From: DASZIT01 sp963709665
Lineage (GTDB): Bacteria > Actinomycetota > Acidimicrobiia > Acidimicrobiales > RAAP-2
Assembly (NCBI GenBank): GCA_963709665.1
Contig: CAVPWU010000002.1
Span: forward strand, 558,001 to 622,000
DNA: 64,000 nt
Reading direction: 5' to 3'
Under the pieces are notes generated by a model that saw only the letters and a list, made by a program, of their open reading frames with translations, was not told the DNA's origin and made no database searches. A program made the position numbers and the translations under genes. Of the stretch, positions 44,180 to 53,826 are shown piece by piece. How positions within the stretch are numbered: the first letter of the stretch is position 1; each line of letters starts with the position of its first letter.

Positions 44180-44979
44180 CGGCCGATGAGCCCGTCGAAG
44201 GAGCTCGAGGCCTGGGCGTGGTAGCGGCGGGGGATCCGACCGGCGTCCCGGGCCGCCCGCCCGGCCGCCACCGCGTCGCGCATGGCGGCGGCCATCAGGG
44301 CCGGGTCGTGGGCCCGGGTGATGGCCGAGGCCACCAGCACGGCGTCGCAGCCCAGCTCCATGGCCAGGCAGGCGTCGGACGCCGTCCCCACTCCGGCGTC
44401 CAGGACCACCGGCACGGTGGCCTGCTCGACGATCATGGCGATGTTGTGGGGGTTGTGGATTCCCAGTCCGGTGCCGATGGGGGAGCCGAGAGGCATCACC
44501 GCCGCGCAGCCCACCTGCTCGAGTCGGCGGGCCACCACCGGGTCGTCGTTGGTGTAGGCGAGGACCACAAAGCCGTCGTCGACCAGCTCCTCGGCGGCGG
44601 TGAGCAGCTCCACCGGGTCGGGGAGCAGCGTCCGGTCGTCCCCGATCACCTCGAGCTTCACCCAGTCGGTGGCGAACGCCTCCCGGGCCAGCTTGGCGGT
44701 CAGGAGGGCGTCGGAGGCGGTGAAGCAGCCGGCGGTGTTGGGCAGCACCCGGACGCCGGCACCCTCCAGGAGGTCCACCAGGGAGTGCCGGACGGTGGGG
44801 TCGACCCGCCGCACGGCCACGGTGGCCATGGCGGTGCCCGACGCCGTCAGGGCACCGGCCAGTGCCTCGGGGCTGGTCATCCCGCCGGTGCCGAGGATCA
44901 GGCGGGAGTCGAAGGCGTGCCCGGCCACCACCAGGCGGTCGTCCGGTGCGGCAAGGGCAAGGGGGTCGTGGGAGGCCAT
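44176..44979 (-). CDS. thiG: Thiazole synthase
   Basis: Forms the thiazole phosphate of thiamine from DXP, dehydroglycine and ThiS thiocarboxylate. 267 aa. Schiff-base lysine in WVKLEVIGDDRTLLPDP; other landmarks LILGTGGMTSPEAL, LPNTAGCFTASDAL, MPLGSPIGTGLGIHNPHNI and VVLDAGVGTASDACLAMELGCDAVLVASAI. It starts 22 bases after thiS. With ThiO making dehydroglycine (from glycine) and ThiS carrying sulfur, the whole aerobic thiazole branch is here except the sulfur-transfer enzyme (ThiF/ThiI). Confidence 0.96.
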   Translation of the reverse strand: MASHDPLALAAPDDRLVVAGHAFDSRLILGTGGMTSPEALAGALTASGTAMATVAVRRVDPTVRHSLVDLLEGAGVRVLPNTAGCFTASDALLTAKLAREAFATDWVKLEVIGDDRTLLPDPVELLTAAEELVDDGFVVLAYTNDDPVVARRLEQVGCAAVMPLGSPIGTGLGIHNPHNIAMIVEQATVPVVLDAGVGTASDACLAMELGCDAVLVASAITRAHDPALMAAAMRDAVAAGRAARDAGRIPRRYHAQASSSFDGLIGR

Positions 44980-45001
44980 CGGTCCCCACGGTACCGGCCG
45001 C

Positions 45002-45205
45002 TCAGCCCCCCGCCGCCGCCGTGACGATCTCGATGCGGTCCCCGGGCTCGACGCCGGTGGCCGCCCACCCGCTGCGGGGCACCACCTCGCCGTTGCGGGC
45101 GACCGCCACCCCCTTGGGCGACTCGCACCAGGCGGCCACCAGGTCGGCCACCGTGGTGCCGGGCGCCCCCTCCCACGCCGAGCCGTTGACCCGGATCACG
45201 CTCAC
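45002..45205 (-). CDS. thiS: Sulfur carrier protein ThiS
   Basis: 67 aa ubiquitin-like protein. The C-terminal Gly-Gly (TAAAGG), which becomes the thiocarboxylate, is present. The fold pattern is typical: VNGSAWEGAPGTTVADLV, GVAVARNGEVVPRSGWAATGVEPGDRIEIVTA. Its start overlaps the thiO stop by 4 bases, so expression is coupled. Confidence 0.95.
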   Translation of the reverse strand: MSVIRVNGSAWEGAPGTTVADLVAAWCESPKGVAVARNGEVVPRSGWAATGVEPGDRIEIVTAAAGG

Positions 45206-46353
45206 GCCGGGGCCGGGGTGAAGCGGTCGGGGGTGAACGGGGCCATGGCCACCGGGGCCGCCCGGCCGGCCAGCAGGGCGACCACCGTGTCGGCGGTGAT
45301 GGGGGCGAGCAGGATCCCGTTGCGGTAGTGACCGGTCGCCACCACCAGCCCCCCGGGGCCGGCCGGGCCGACCAGGGGGGCGTTGTCCGGGGTCCCGGGC
45401 CGGGACCCGGTGGCCATCTCCTCGAGCACGTGCTCGTCGAGGGCGGGCACCACCGTCCGGGCGTCCTCCAGCAGGGCGTGGACCGCCCCGGCCTGGACGG
45501 AGAGATCGAAGCCGCGCTCCTCCACCGTCGAGCCCACCACCACCGTCCCGTCCTCCCGGGGGACCAGGTAGCAGCTGCGCCCATGGACCAGGCCCCGGAC
45601 GGTGCGACCCAGGGTGGGCCCGTCGGCCGGGGCCCGGAGCCGGAGGGTCAGGCCCTTGACCGGCCGAACGGGCGGCACCGCACCGGCGGGGAGGCCGCCG
45701 ATCTGACCGGAGCGGGCCCCGGCGGCCAGCACCACCCGGCCGGCCGCCAACGTCCCGGCGTCCCGGCAGTGGAGCCCGGTGACCCGGTCGCCCTCCGAGG
45801 CGACCGTGATGACCCGGTCGCGGACCGTGGTCACCCCGGCCTCCCGGCAGGCGACCATCAGGGCGGCCACCACCTTCCGGTTGTCCACCTGGTGGTCACC
45901 GTCGAAGGCGGCACCGCCCCGGATGCCGGGGGCGAGGAGCGGCTCGAGGCCCCGGCACTCGGCGGAGGTGAGCCGTCGGGCCTCCAGCCCCAGGTGGAGC
46001 TGGAGGCCCAGGACGTCGTCGATGACCGCCCGGTCGGAGGCGTCGACAGCGGCCGCCACCGTCCCCGTCGGCCGGTAGCCGACCGGGAGACCGGAGGCCT
46101 CCTCGAGCCGGCGGGCGAACCCCGGCCACGCCCGGGCCGCCGCCACCGTCAGGGCGGCCAGCGGCTCCTCGCCGAAGTGGGCCTCGCCGGCGGGGGCCAG
46201 CATCCCGGCCGCCGCCCAGGTGGCCCCGTGGCCCGGCTCGTCCGGTTCGACCACCGTCACCGTGGCGCCGGCACCGGCGGCCAGCCACGCCGTGGCCAGG
46301 CCGATCACCCCGCCCCCGACGACCGCCACGTCCACCGGGCCGGAACCGTCCAT
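45202..46353 (-). CDS. thiO: Glycine oxidase (FAD)
   Basis: Oxidises glycine to dehydroglycine (iminoacetate) for ThiG. 383 aa DAO-family flavoprotein. FAD-binding start VAVVGGGVIGLATAWLAAGAGATVTVVEPD; GATWAAAGMLAPAGEA, the ThiO-type active-site entry; C-terminal GLVVATGHYRNGILLAPITAD. First gene of thiOSGD. ATG 46353 is 6 bases after TAGCAT (46365-46360 on this strand), so leaderless. I looked for a TPP riboswitch between here and gltB and saw none (no CTGAGA/ACCTGA pair), consistent with the absence of a leader. Confidence 0.94.
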   Translation of the reverse strand: MDGSGPVDVAVVGGGVIGLATAWLAAGAGATVTVVEPDEPGHGATWAAAGMLAPAGEAHFGEEPLAALTVAAARAWPGFARRLEEASGLPVGYRPTGTVAAAVDASDRAVIDDVLGLQLHLGLEARRLTSAECRGLEPLLAPGIRGGAAFDGDHQVDNRKVVAALMVACREAGVTTVRDRVITVASEGDRVTGLHCRDAGTLAAGRVVLAAGARSGQIGGLPAGAVPPVRPVKGLTLRLRAPADGPTLGRTVRGLVHGRSCYLVPREDGTVVVGSTVEERGFDLSVQAGAVHALLEDARTVVPALDEHVLEEMATGSRPGTPDNAPLVGPAGPGGLVVATGHYRNGILLAPITADTVVALLAGRAAPVAMAPFTPDRFTPAPA

Positions 46354-46440
46354 GGGGCCATGCTACGAGGGTCGTGGGCGGTGCTGGCCGGGGCCGGGTC
46401 GCCGGTCGGGCCTCCGGGCGCCCGGGGGCGCGTCACCGTG

Positions 46441-46446
46441 TACGAT
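46441..46446 (+). promoter_or_regulatory. Candidate -10 box for gltBD
   Basis: TACGAT, start expected near 46453, leaving a ~63-base leader to ATG 46516. No clear -35. Confidence 0.35.
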
Positions 46447-46515
46447 TCTCCAACCGCCGATGGGCCAACGTCGTCCCGAGCGAGCGGATCCGCCATCCCC
46501 CGATGGAGCGACCCG

Positions 46516-49500
46516 ATGACGACCGTACCCGGCACTCCCGCCGCCTCCCACACCGAAGCGACCCTTCCCCCGGTGACGCCGACGCGTCCCTGGTCGCCCT
46601 CAGCCGACTCCCTGGCCGGAGGCCTGTACGACCCGCGGTTCGAGCACGACGCCTGCGGCATCGCCCTGGTGGCGGACCTCCACGGCCGCCGGAGCGCCAC
46701 CCTGGTCCGCCAGGCCCTCACCGCCCTCGAGCACCTCGCCCACCGGGGGGCCACCGGGAGCGAGGAGGACAGCGGCGACGGCGCCGGCATCCTCATCCAG
46801 GTCCCGGACGGCTTCTACCGGGAGGTGGTGGGCTTCGCACTCCCGGCCGCCGGCCACTACGCCACCGGCATCTGCTTCCTGTCGCAGGAGCCGGCCGAGG
46901 CCGGCAAGGCCCGGACCGCCATCGAGCACCTGGCCGCCGAGGAGGGGCTGGCCGTCCTCGGCTGGCGCCAGGTCCCGATCGACGACCGGTCCCTCGGCTC
47001 GGTGGCCCGGGGCGACATGCCCTCCATGCACCAGCTCTTCGTGACGGCCGCCGACCCCACCGCCCTGGACGTGGCCGACCCCGCCCTCGCCCTCGACCGC
47101 CTGGCCTTCGTGCTGCGCAAGCGGGCCGAGCACGAGGTGGCCGAGTGCTACCCCGCCTCCCTGTCGGCCCGGACGGTGACCTACAAGGGGATGCTCACCT
47201 CCCACCAGCTGGCCGAGTTCTATCCGGACCTGTCGGACGAGCGGGTGACCAGCGGGCTGGCCCTGGTCCACTCGCGGTTCTCCACCAACACCTTCCCGTC
47301 GTGGCCGTTGGCCCACCCCTACCGGTACATGGCCCACAACGGGGAGATCAACACGCTGGCCGGGAACCGGAACTGGATGCGGGCCCGGGAGGCGCTGTGC
47401 GCCACCGACCTGATGCCCGGCCTGGAGCGGGCCTTTCCGGTGGTCACCCCGGGGGCCAGCGACTCGGCCTCCTTCGACGAGGTCCTCGAGCTCCTGCACC
47501 TGGGGGGCCGCCCCCTCCACCACGCGGTGCTGATGATGATCCCCGAGGCGTGGGAGAACCACCGGACCATGGACCCGGCCCGGCGGGCCTTCTACCAGTT
47601 CCACGCCTCGATGATGGAGCCGTGGGACGGCCCGGCGGCGGTGGCCTTCACCGACGGCACCGTGATCGGTGCCGTCCTCGACCGCAACGGGCTCCGCCCC
47701 GCCCGGTACTGGGTCACCGACGACGACCTGGTGGTGCTGGCCAGCGAGGTCGGCGTCCTCGAGGTGGCCCCGGAGAAGGTGGTCCGCAAGGGACGGCTCC
47801 AGCCGGGCCGGATGTTCCTGGTCGACACCGAGGCGGGTCGCATCCTCGACGACGACGAGATCAAGGCGGCCCTGTCGGCTGAGCAGCCGTACGCCACCTG
47901 GCTCGAGGAGGGTCAGATCGACCTCGAGGACCTGCCGCCCCGGACCATGCTCACCCCCCAGCACGCCTCGGTGGTCGGCCGTCAGCGGCTGTTCGGCTAC
48001 ACCGACGAGGAGCTCCGCCTGATCCTCGGCCCGATGGCCAAGAACGGGACCGAGCCCATCGGCTCCATGGGCTCGGACACCGCCATCGCCGTTCTCTCCG
48101 AGCGACCCCGGATGCTGTACGACTACTTCACCCAGCTGTTCGCCCAGGTGACCAACCCCCCGCTGGACGCCATTCGCGAGGAGCTGGTGACCTCGCTGAA
48201 GTCCACCGTCGGGCCGGAGTCGAACCTCCTCGATCCGACCGCCGACTCCTGCCGGCAGATCGTGCTGCCCTGGCCGGTCATCGACAACGACGACCTGGCC
48301 AAGCTGCTCTACATCAACGAGGACGGCTCCACCCCCGGCTTCAGTGCCTTCGCGGTGGACGGACTGTTCGAGGCGGCCCGGGGCGGCGAGGGACTGCGGG
48401 ACGCCATCGAGATGGTTCGGACACAGGTCAGCGCGGCCATCGCCGACGGCGCCGACATCATCGTGCTCTCCGACCGGAACTCCACCGCCGAGCTGGCCCC
48501 CATCCCGTCGCTGCTGCTGACGTCGGCGGTCCACCACCACCTGGTGCGCCAGAAGACCCGGACCCGGGTGGGACTGGTGGTGGAGTCGGGCGATGCCCGC
48601 GAGGTCCACCACATGGCCCTGCTGAAGGCGTTCGGAGCGGCGGCCATCAACCCCTACCTGGCGTTCGAGACCATCGACGACATGATCGCCTCCGGGCTGC
48701 TCACCCAGGTGAACCCCCGCCAGGCGCAGGCCAACTACATCAAGGCCGCCTCCAAGGGCATCGTCAAGGTGATGTCCAAGATGGGCATCTCCACCGTCGC
48801 CTCCTACACCGGCGCCCAGGTGTTCGAGGCGGTGGGACTGGCCCACGACGTGATCGACGAGTACTTCACCGGCACCGTCTCCCGGATCGGGGGGGTGGGG
48901 CTCGACGTGCTGGCCGAGGAGGTGGTCGCCCGCCACCGGATGCGCTTCCTCGACCGGCCGACCGAGCGCGCCCATCGCGACCGCGAGGTGGGCGGCGAGT
49001 ACCAGTGGCGGCGGGAGGGCGAGGTCCACCTGTTCAACCCCAAGACGGTGTTCAAGCTCCAGCACGCCACCCGGGCCAAGCGCTACGACATCTTCAAGGA
49101 GTACACCCAGGCCGTCGACGACCAGGCCGAGCAGCTGGCCACCCTCCGGGGACTGTTGCGCTTCCGCACCGACGAACAGACGGCCATCCCGGTGGAGGAG
49201 GTGGAGTCGGTGAGGTCGATCATCTCCCGGTTCTCCACCGGTGCCATGTCCTACGGCTCCATCTCCGCCGAGGCCCACCAGACCCTGGCGGTGGCCATGA
49301 ACCGGCTGGGGGGGAAGTCCAACACCGGTGAGGGCGGGGAGGACCCCGAGCGCTTCACCGCCGACGCCAACGGCGACCTCCGGCGGAGCGCCATCAAGCA
49401 GGTGGCCTCCGGACGGTTCGGGGTGACCTCGGAGTACCTGGTCAACTCGGACGACATCCAGATCAAGATCGCCCAGGGGGCCAAGCCGGGCGAGGGCGGC

Positions 49501-51147
49501 CAGCTGCCCGGCTCCAAGGTCTACCCGTGGATCGCCAAGACCCGGTTCTCGACGCCGGGGGTGGGGCTCATCTCGCCGCCACCCCACCACGACATCTACT
49601 CCATCGAGGACATCGCCCAGCTCATCCACGACCTCAAGTCGGCCAACCCCCGCGCCCGGGTCCACGTGAAGTTGGTGGCCGAGGTGGGGGTGGGCACGGT
49701 GGCGGCCGGGGTGGCCAAGGCCCACTCCGACGTGGTCCTCATCTCCGGCCACGACGGCGGCACCGGGGCCACGCCGCTCACCTCCCAGAAGCACGCCGGC
49801 ATCCCCTGGGAGGTCGGCCTGGCCGAGACCCAGCAGACCCTGCTGGCCAACGGGCTCCGCGACCGGATCGTGGTGCAGGTGGACGGACAGCTGAAGACCG
49901 GACGGGACGTGGTCATCGGGGCCCTGCTGGGCGCCGAGGAGTACGGGTTCGCCACCGCCCCGCTGGTGGTGTCGGGCTGCATCATGATGCGGGTCTGCCA
50001 CCTCGACACCTGCCCGGTGGGGATCGCCACCCAGAACCCCGTCCTCCGCCAGCGGTACTCGGGCACCCCGGAGTTCGTGGAGACCTTCTTCGAGTACATC
50101 GCCGAGGAGGTGCGCGAGCTGCTGGCCTCCCTCGGGCTCCGCTCCCTCGAGGAGGCGGTGGGCCGGGTGGACCTGTTGGACACCGTCCGGGCCGTCGACC
50201 ACTGGAAGGCGGCCGGACTCGACCTGGCCCCGGTCCTCCGGGAGCCCGACCTGCCGGAGGGGGCGGCGCGCCACCGCACCCAGGAGCAGGACCACGGTCT
50301 CGACCGGGCCCTCGACCACCAGTTCATGGAGGCCTGCCGCCCGGCCATCGAGGGCGGCACGTCGGTCCGGGCCGAGGTGGAGGTGACCAACGTCGACCGG
50401 ACGGTGGGCACCCTGCTCGGGTACGAGATCACCCGGCGCCACGGCGGGGCCGGCCTGCCCGACGGGTCCATCGACCTGACCTTCCGGGGGTCGGCGGGCC
50501 AGAGCTTCGGGGCCTTCCTGCCCAAGGGGGTCACCATGCGGCTCCTGGGCGACACCAACGACTACCTGGGCAAGGGGCTGTCGGGGGGGCGGATCATCGT
50601 CCGGCCCCCGGAGGGCTCGCCGTTCGCCGCCGAGGAGAACATCGTGGCCGGCAACGTCATCCTCTACGGGGCCACCGCCGGCGACGTCTTCCTGCGCGGC
50701 CAGGTGGGGGAGCGGTTCGGGGTCCGCAACTCCGGGGCGGTGGCGGTGGTGGAGGGGGTCGGCGACCACGGCTGCGAGTACATGACCGGCGGACGGGTGG
50801 TGGTGCTGGGGCCCACCGGCCGGAACTTCGGGGCGGGGATGTCCGGCGGGGTGGCCTTCATCTACGACGTCGACGACGAGCTGGGTCGCCAGTACAACCC
50901 GGAGATGGTCGACCTCGAGCCCCTGTCCGCCGACGACCGGGTGTGGCTCCGGGACCGGATCATGATGCACCGGGAGGAGACCGACTCGGCGGTGGCCGCC
51001 GCCATCCTGTCCGACTGGGTCAGCCGGTCGGAGCAGTTCGTGAAGGTGATGCCGAAGGACTACCGCCGGGTGCTGGAGGCCACCGAGGCGGCCATCGCCG
51101 CCGGCCGCTCGGTGGACGAGGCGGTCATGGAGGCCTCCCATGGGTGA
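46516..51147 (+). CDS. gltB: Glutamate synthase (NADPH), large subunit
   Basis: Transfers the glutamine amide nitrogen to 2-oxoglutarate, giving two glutamates. 1543 aa, full length. Order: class II amidotransferase with the nucleophile Cys in EHDACGIALVADLHG (residue ~41, after a short propeptide), central domain, FMN/2-oxoglutarate barrel (KPGEGGQLPGSKV, ISGHDGGTGATPLTSQKHAG) with the 3Fe-4S ligands in MRVCHLDTCPVG and the preceding Cys, then the GXGXG beta-helix domain (GLSGGRIIV, AGNVILYGATAGDVFLRGQVGERFGVRNSGA). ATG 46516 has GGAG upstream. It overlaps gltD by 8 bases. The garA-like gene in this window encodes a possible inhibitor of this enzyme. Confidence 0.97.
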   Translation: MTTVPGTPAASHTEATLPPVTPTRPWSPSADSLAGGLYDPRFEHDACGIALVADLHGRRSATLVRQALTALEHLAHRGATGSEEDSGDGAGILIQVPDGFYREVVGFALPAAGHYATGICFLSQEPAEAGKARTAIEHLAAEEGLAVLGWRQVPIDDRSLGSVARGDMPSMHQLFVTAADPTALDVADPALALDRLAFVLRKRAEHEVAECYPASLSARTVTYKGMLTSHQLAEFYPDLSDERVTSGLALVHSRFSTNTFPSWPLAHPYRYMAHNGEINTLAGNRNWMRAREALCATDLMPGLERAFPVVTPGASDSASFDEVLELLHLGGRPLHHAVLMMIPEAWENHRTMDPARRAFYQFHASMMEPWDGPAAVAFTDGTVIGAVLDRNGLRPARYWVTDDDLVVLASEVGVLEVAPEKVVRKGRLQPGRMFLVDTEAGRILDDDEIKAALSAEQPYATWLEEGQIDLEDLPPRTMLTPQHASVVGRQRLFGYTDEELRLILGPMAKNGTEPIGSMGSDTAIAVLSERPRMLYDYFTQLFAQVTNPPLDAIREELVTSLKSTVGPESNLLDPTADSCRQIVLPWPVIDNDDLAKLLYINEDGSTPGFSAFAVDGLFEAARGGEGLRDAIEMVRTQVSAAIADGADIIVLSDRNSTAELAPIPSLLLTSAVHHHLVRQKTRTRVGLVVESGDAREVHHMALLKAFGAAAINPYLAFETIDDMIASGLLTQVNPRQAQANYIKAASKGIVKVMSKMGISTVASYTGAQVFEAVGLAHDVIDEYFTGTVSRIGGVGLDVLAEEVVARHRMRFLDRPTERAHRDREVGGEYQWRREGEVHLFNPKTVFKLQHATRAKRYDIFKEYTQAVDDQAEQLATLRGLLRFRTDEQTAIPVEEVESVRSIISRFSTGAMSYGSISAEAHQTLAVAMNRLGGKSNTGEGGEDPERFTADANGDLRRSAIKQVASGRFGVTSEYLVNSDDIQIKIAQGAKPGEGGQLPGSKVYPWIAKTRFSTPGVGLISPPPHHDIYSIEDIAQLIHDLKSANPRARVHVKLVAEVGVGTVAAGVAKAHSDVVLISGHDGGTGATPLTSQKHAGIPWEVGLAETQQTLLANGLRDRIVVQVDGQLKTGRDVVIGALLGAEEYGFATAPLVVSGCIMMRVCHLDTCPVGIATQNPVLRQRYSGTPEFVETFFEYIAEEVRELLASLGLRSLEEAVGRVDLLDTVRAVDHWKAAGLDLAPVLREPDLPEGAARHRTQEQDHGLDRALDHQFMEACRPAIEGGTSVRAEVEVTNVDRTVGTLLGYEITRRHGGAGLPDGSIDLTFRGSAGQSFGAFLPKGVTMRLLGDTNDYLGKGLSGGRIIVRPPEGSPFAAEENIVAGNVILYGATAGDVFLRGQVGERFGVRNSGAVAVVEGVGDHGCEYMTGGRVVVLGPTGRNFGAGMSGGVAFIYDVDDELGRQYNPEMVDLEPLSADDRVWLRDRIMMHREETDSAVAAAILSDWVSRSEQFVKVMPKDYRRVLEATEAAIAAGRSVDEAVMEASHG

Positions 51148-52648
51148 CATCTCCGGGTTCCTGAAGTTCGGCCGGTCCCTGCCGCCCCGCCGCCCCGTCC
51201 ACGTGCGGCTGCGCGACTGGAAGGAGGTGTACGAGCCCTTCGAGGAGGAGGCGGTGCGCCACCAGGGTGCCCGGTGCATGGACTGCGGCATCCCCTTCTG
51301 CCACGAGGGCTGCCCGTTGGGCAACCTGATCCCGGAGTGGAACGACCTGGTCTACCGGGACGACTGGTCGGAGGCCATCAACCGGCTCCACGCCACCAAC
51401 AACTTCCCGGAGTTCACCGGTCGGCTGTGCCCGGCCCCCTGCGAGGGCTCCTGCGTGCTGGGGATCAACTCGGACCCGGTGACCATCGAGCGGATCGAGT
51501 ACGAGATCATCGAGCGGGCCTGGTCGGAGGGGTGGGTGGCGCCGGTGAAGTCGGTCACCGCCACCGGCAAGCGGGTGGCGGTGGTGGGGTCGGGACCGGC
51601 GGGCCTGGCCGCCGCCCAGCAGCTGGCCCGGGCCGGTCACCAGGTGGTGGTGTTCGAGCGGGCCGAGAGGCCCGGCGGGCTCCTCCGCTACGGGATCCCC
51701 GAGTTCAAGATGGAGAAGGCGGTGCTCGACCGGCGGCTCGAGCAGCTGACCGACGAGGGCGTGGTGTTCCGGTGCGGGGTCTCGGTGGGCACCGTCGACC
51801 CCGACGCCGCCGGGGCGGCCTCGGAGGACGGCGCGGTGGTCGACGCCCGGGAGCTGGTGGCGAGCCACGACGCCGTGGTGCTGGCCGGCGGCGCCACCCT
51901 GCCCCGCGACCTGGGGGTGCCCGGTCGGGAGCTGGGGGGCATCCACCGGGCCATGGAGTACCTGAAGCCCTCCAACCGGGTGCAGGAGGGTTCGCTCGAC
52001 ACCTCGCCGATCTCGGCGGCCGGCAAGCACGTGGTCATCATCGGCGGCGGCGACACCGGCGCCGACTGCCTGGGTACCGCCCACCGGCAGGGTGCCCTGG
52101 CCGTCCATCAGCTGGAGATCATGCCGGAGCCCCCGTCGACGCGGGTGGGGGACAACCCGTGGCCGACCTGGCCGCTCATCCTGCGCACCTCGTCCGCCCA
52201 CGAGGAGGGCGGCGAGCGCCTCTTCGCGGTGACCACCACCTCGTTCCTGGGGGACGAGGACGGCAACGTCCGGGCCCTGTGCGGCGAGGAGGTGGAGCTG
52301 GCCTTCGGCGACGATGGCCGCCCGTCCTTCGTCCCGGTGCCCGACTCCGCCTTCGAGCTCCCCTGCCAGCTGGTCCTGCTGGCCCTGGGCTTCCTGGGCA
52401 CGGAGCGGACCGGGGTGGTGGCCGACCTCGACCTGGCCCTCGACCCGCGGGGCAGCGTCATCGCCGACCGGAACTGGTCGACCAACGTCGACGGCGTGTT
52501 CGTCTGCGGCGACATGACCCGGGGCCAGAGCCTGATCGTGTGGGCCATCGCCGAGGGGCGCTCGGCGGCCGCCGCCGTCGACCGGTACCTGATGGGGACC
52601 ACCGACCTGCCGGCCCCCATCGTGCCGGGGCAGCTGGCCCTGCGCTAG
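51140..52648 (+). CDS. gltD: Glutamate synthase (NADPH), small subunit
   Basis: Takes electrons from NADPH through FAD and Fe-S clusters to GltB. 502 aa. Cys-rich N terminus for two 4Fe-4S clusters: CMDCGIPFCHEGCPLGNLIP and LCPAPCEGSCVLGIN. FAD motif VAVVGSGPAGLAAAQQLARAGHQVVVFERA; NADPH motif VVIIGGGDTGADCLGTA; C-terminal VFVCGDMTRGQSLIVWAIAEGR. ATG lies inside the end of gltB. Convergent with the cell-wall hydrolase gene (19-base gap). Confidence 0.97.
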   Translation: MGDISGFLKFGRSLPPRRPVHVRLRDWKEVYEPFEEEAVRHQGARCMDCGIPFCHEGCPLGNLIPEWNDLVYRDDWSEAINRLHATNNFPEFTGRLCPAPCEGSCVLGINSDPVTIERIEYEIIERAWSEGWVAPVKSVTATGKRVAVVGSGPAGLAAAQQLARAGHQVVVFERAERPGGLLRYGIPEFKMEKAVLDRRLEQLTDEGVVFRCGVSVGTVDPDAAGAASEDGAVVDARELVASHDAVVLAGGATLPRDLGVPGRELGGIHRAMEYLKPSNRVQEGSLDTSPISAAGKHVVIIGGGDTGADCLGTAHRQGALAVHQLEIMPEPPSTRVGDNPWPTWPLILRTSSAHEEGGERLFAVTTTSFLGDEDGNVRALCGEEVELAFGDDGRPSFVPVPDSAFELPCQLVLLALGFLGTERTGVVADLDLALDPRGSVIADRNWSTNVDGVFVCGDMTRGQSLIVWAIAEGRSAAAAVDRYLMGTTDLPAPIVPGQLALR

Positions 52649-52667
52649 CCGGAGGTCGCCCCGGCGG

Positions 52668-53603
52668 TCACCCGGCCGGACGGGTGGCGCCCACCAGGTC
52701 GGACTGCCCGGCGGGGTCGAAGCGGACCAGGGCCCCGGTGTGGGGAGCGTCGATCATCTCCCCGCCCCCCACGTAGAGCCCGACGTGCTCCACCCCGGTG
52801 GGCCCGGAGCCGAAGAACACCAGGTCGCCGGGGACCACCGGGCTGCCGGCCGGGACCACCGGCCCGGCGTCGTACTGGTCCTGGGCCACCCGGGGGAGGG
52901 CGATCCCGGCGTGGTGGTAGGCGGCCTGGGACAGGCCCGAGCAGTCGAACCCGCCCGCCCCGGTGCCGCCCCACAGGTAGGGGGTGCCGAGCTGCTGGGC
53001 GGCGAAGGTGAGAGCGGCCACCACCGTCCCCGTGGTGCCCGGGTCGTCCCCGTAGGCCAGGGAGAGGGTCAGCACGGTGTCCACGTAGACCGACGAGTGG
53101 TCGTAGTCGTCGATGGCGGCACCCAGCGAGACGGCGGTGGCGGCTCCGTCGGCGCACAGGAGGGTAGCGGCGGTGTAGACGGCGTCCACCCGGTCGTAGG
53201 GGGAGGCGGGAGTGGCCCCGCCCGGGCCGACGGTGGCATAGGCGGCGAACGTGGCCGGCTCGAACTGCATCGGGCCCTCGGCCCCGGCGCCGTTGGCGCC
53301 CGACCACACCCCGGGGGCGGTGGAGGAGCCGTTGCCGGTCTCGACGGTGCCGATGGCGGCCAGCACCGACCACGGGAGCCCGGGACAGGTGCCGGCCGCC
53401 TGCTGGTAGAGGGTGAGCCAGTCGGGCGGGACCTCGGCACCGGGGAGGCTGCCTCCCGAGCCGGGCGGCCCGGTCTCGGAAGCCGCCGCCGAGCTGGCCC
53501 CGGCCCCGGAGGGACCCTGGCCCACCACGGCGGCCACCGTCACCGCGGCTCCCACCACCAGCACCGCGACGAGGACGGCGAATGCCGCCACCACCTTGCC
53601 CAC
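52668..53603 (-). CDS. Secreted lytic transglycosylase-like/NlpC-P60 peptidoglycan hydrolase
   Basis: 311 aa from GTG 53603, chosen because GGGAGG lies 5 bases upstream and a membrane/signal helix (VVAAFAVLVAVLVVGAAVTVAAVVG) follows at once. Two domains: a transglycosylase-like part (~60-180: WSVLAAIGTVETGNGSS, GAEGPMQFEPATFAAY, with the catalytic-type Glu in GTVETG) and a C-terminal NlpC/P60 endopeptidase (~190-311) with Cys in FDCSG (C221) and His in VEHVG (H273). It should cut both glycan and peptide links of the cell wall, as in division-associated hydrolases of actinobacteria. Confidence 0.9.
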   Translation of the reverse strand: MGKVVAAFAVLVAVLVVGAAVTVAAVVGQGPSGAGASSAAASETGPPGSGGSLPGAEVPPDWLTLYQQAAGTCPGLPWSVLAAIGTVETGNGSSTAPGVWSGANGAGAEGPMQFEPATFAAYATVGPGGATPASPYDRVDAVYTAATLLCADGAATAVSLGAAIDDYDHSSVYVDTVLTLSLAYGDDPGTTGTVVAALTFAAQQLGTPYLWGGTGAGGFDCSGLSQAAYHHAGIALPRVAQDQYDAGPVVPAGSPVVPGDLVFFGSGPTGVEHVGLYVGGGEMIDAPHTGALVRFDPAGQSDLVGATRPAG

Positions 53604-53826
53604 CGGAGCCTCCCGGGCCGCACCTGTGTGGGGAGCGGCCGGGCTCCGAGTCCGTGGCACATTCCGTCGGCGACGAGCGGACGGAGTGGCGTGGCCCTCC
53701 CCAGTGAACCAGAGGTGTCGCGTGGCCACAAGGGCCGGCGCCGGAGGGAGGATCGGCCGCTCACCCGATCCCCGGATCGGTAGGCTCGTCCCCGTCAGTC
53801 CGACGTCGAACCAGGGGGTACCCGCC

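Noticed and set aside
46354..46515. TPP riboswitch before thiO
   Set aside because: Searched on the minus strand; neither CTGAGA nor the ACCTGA/GGGA part of the fold is present, and the gene looks leaderless.
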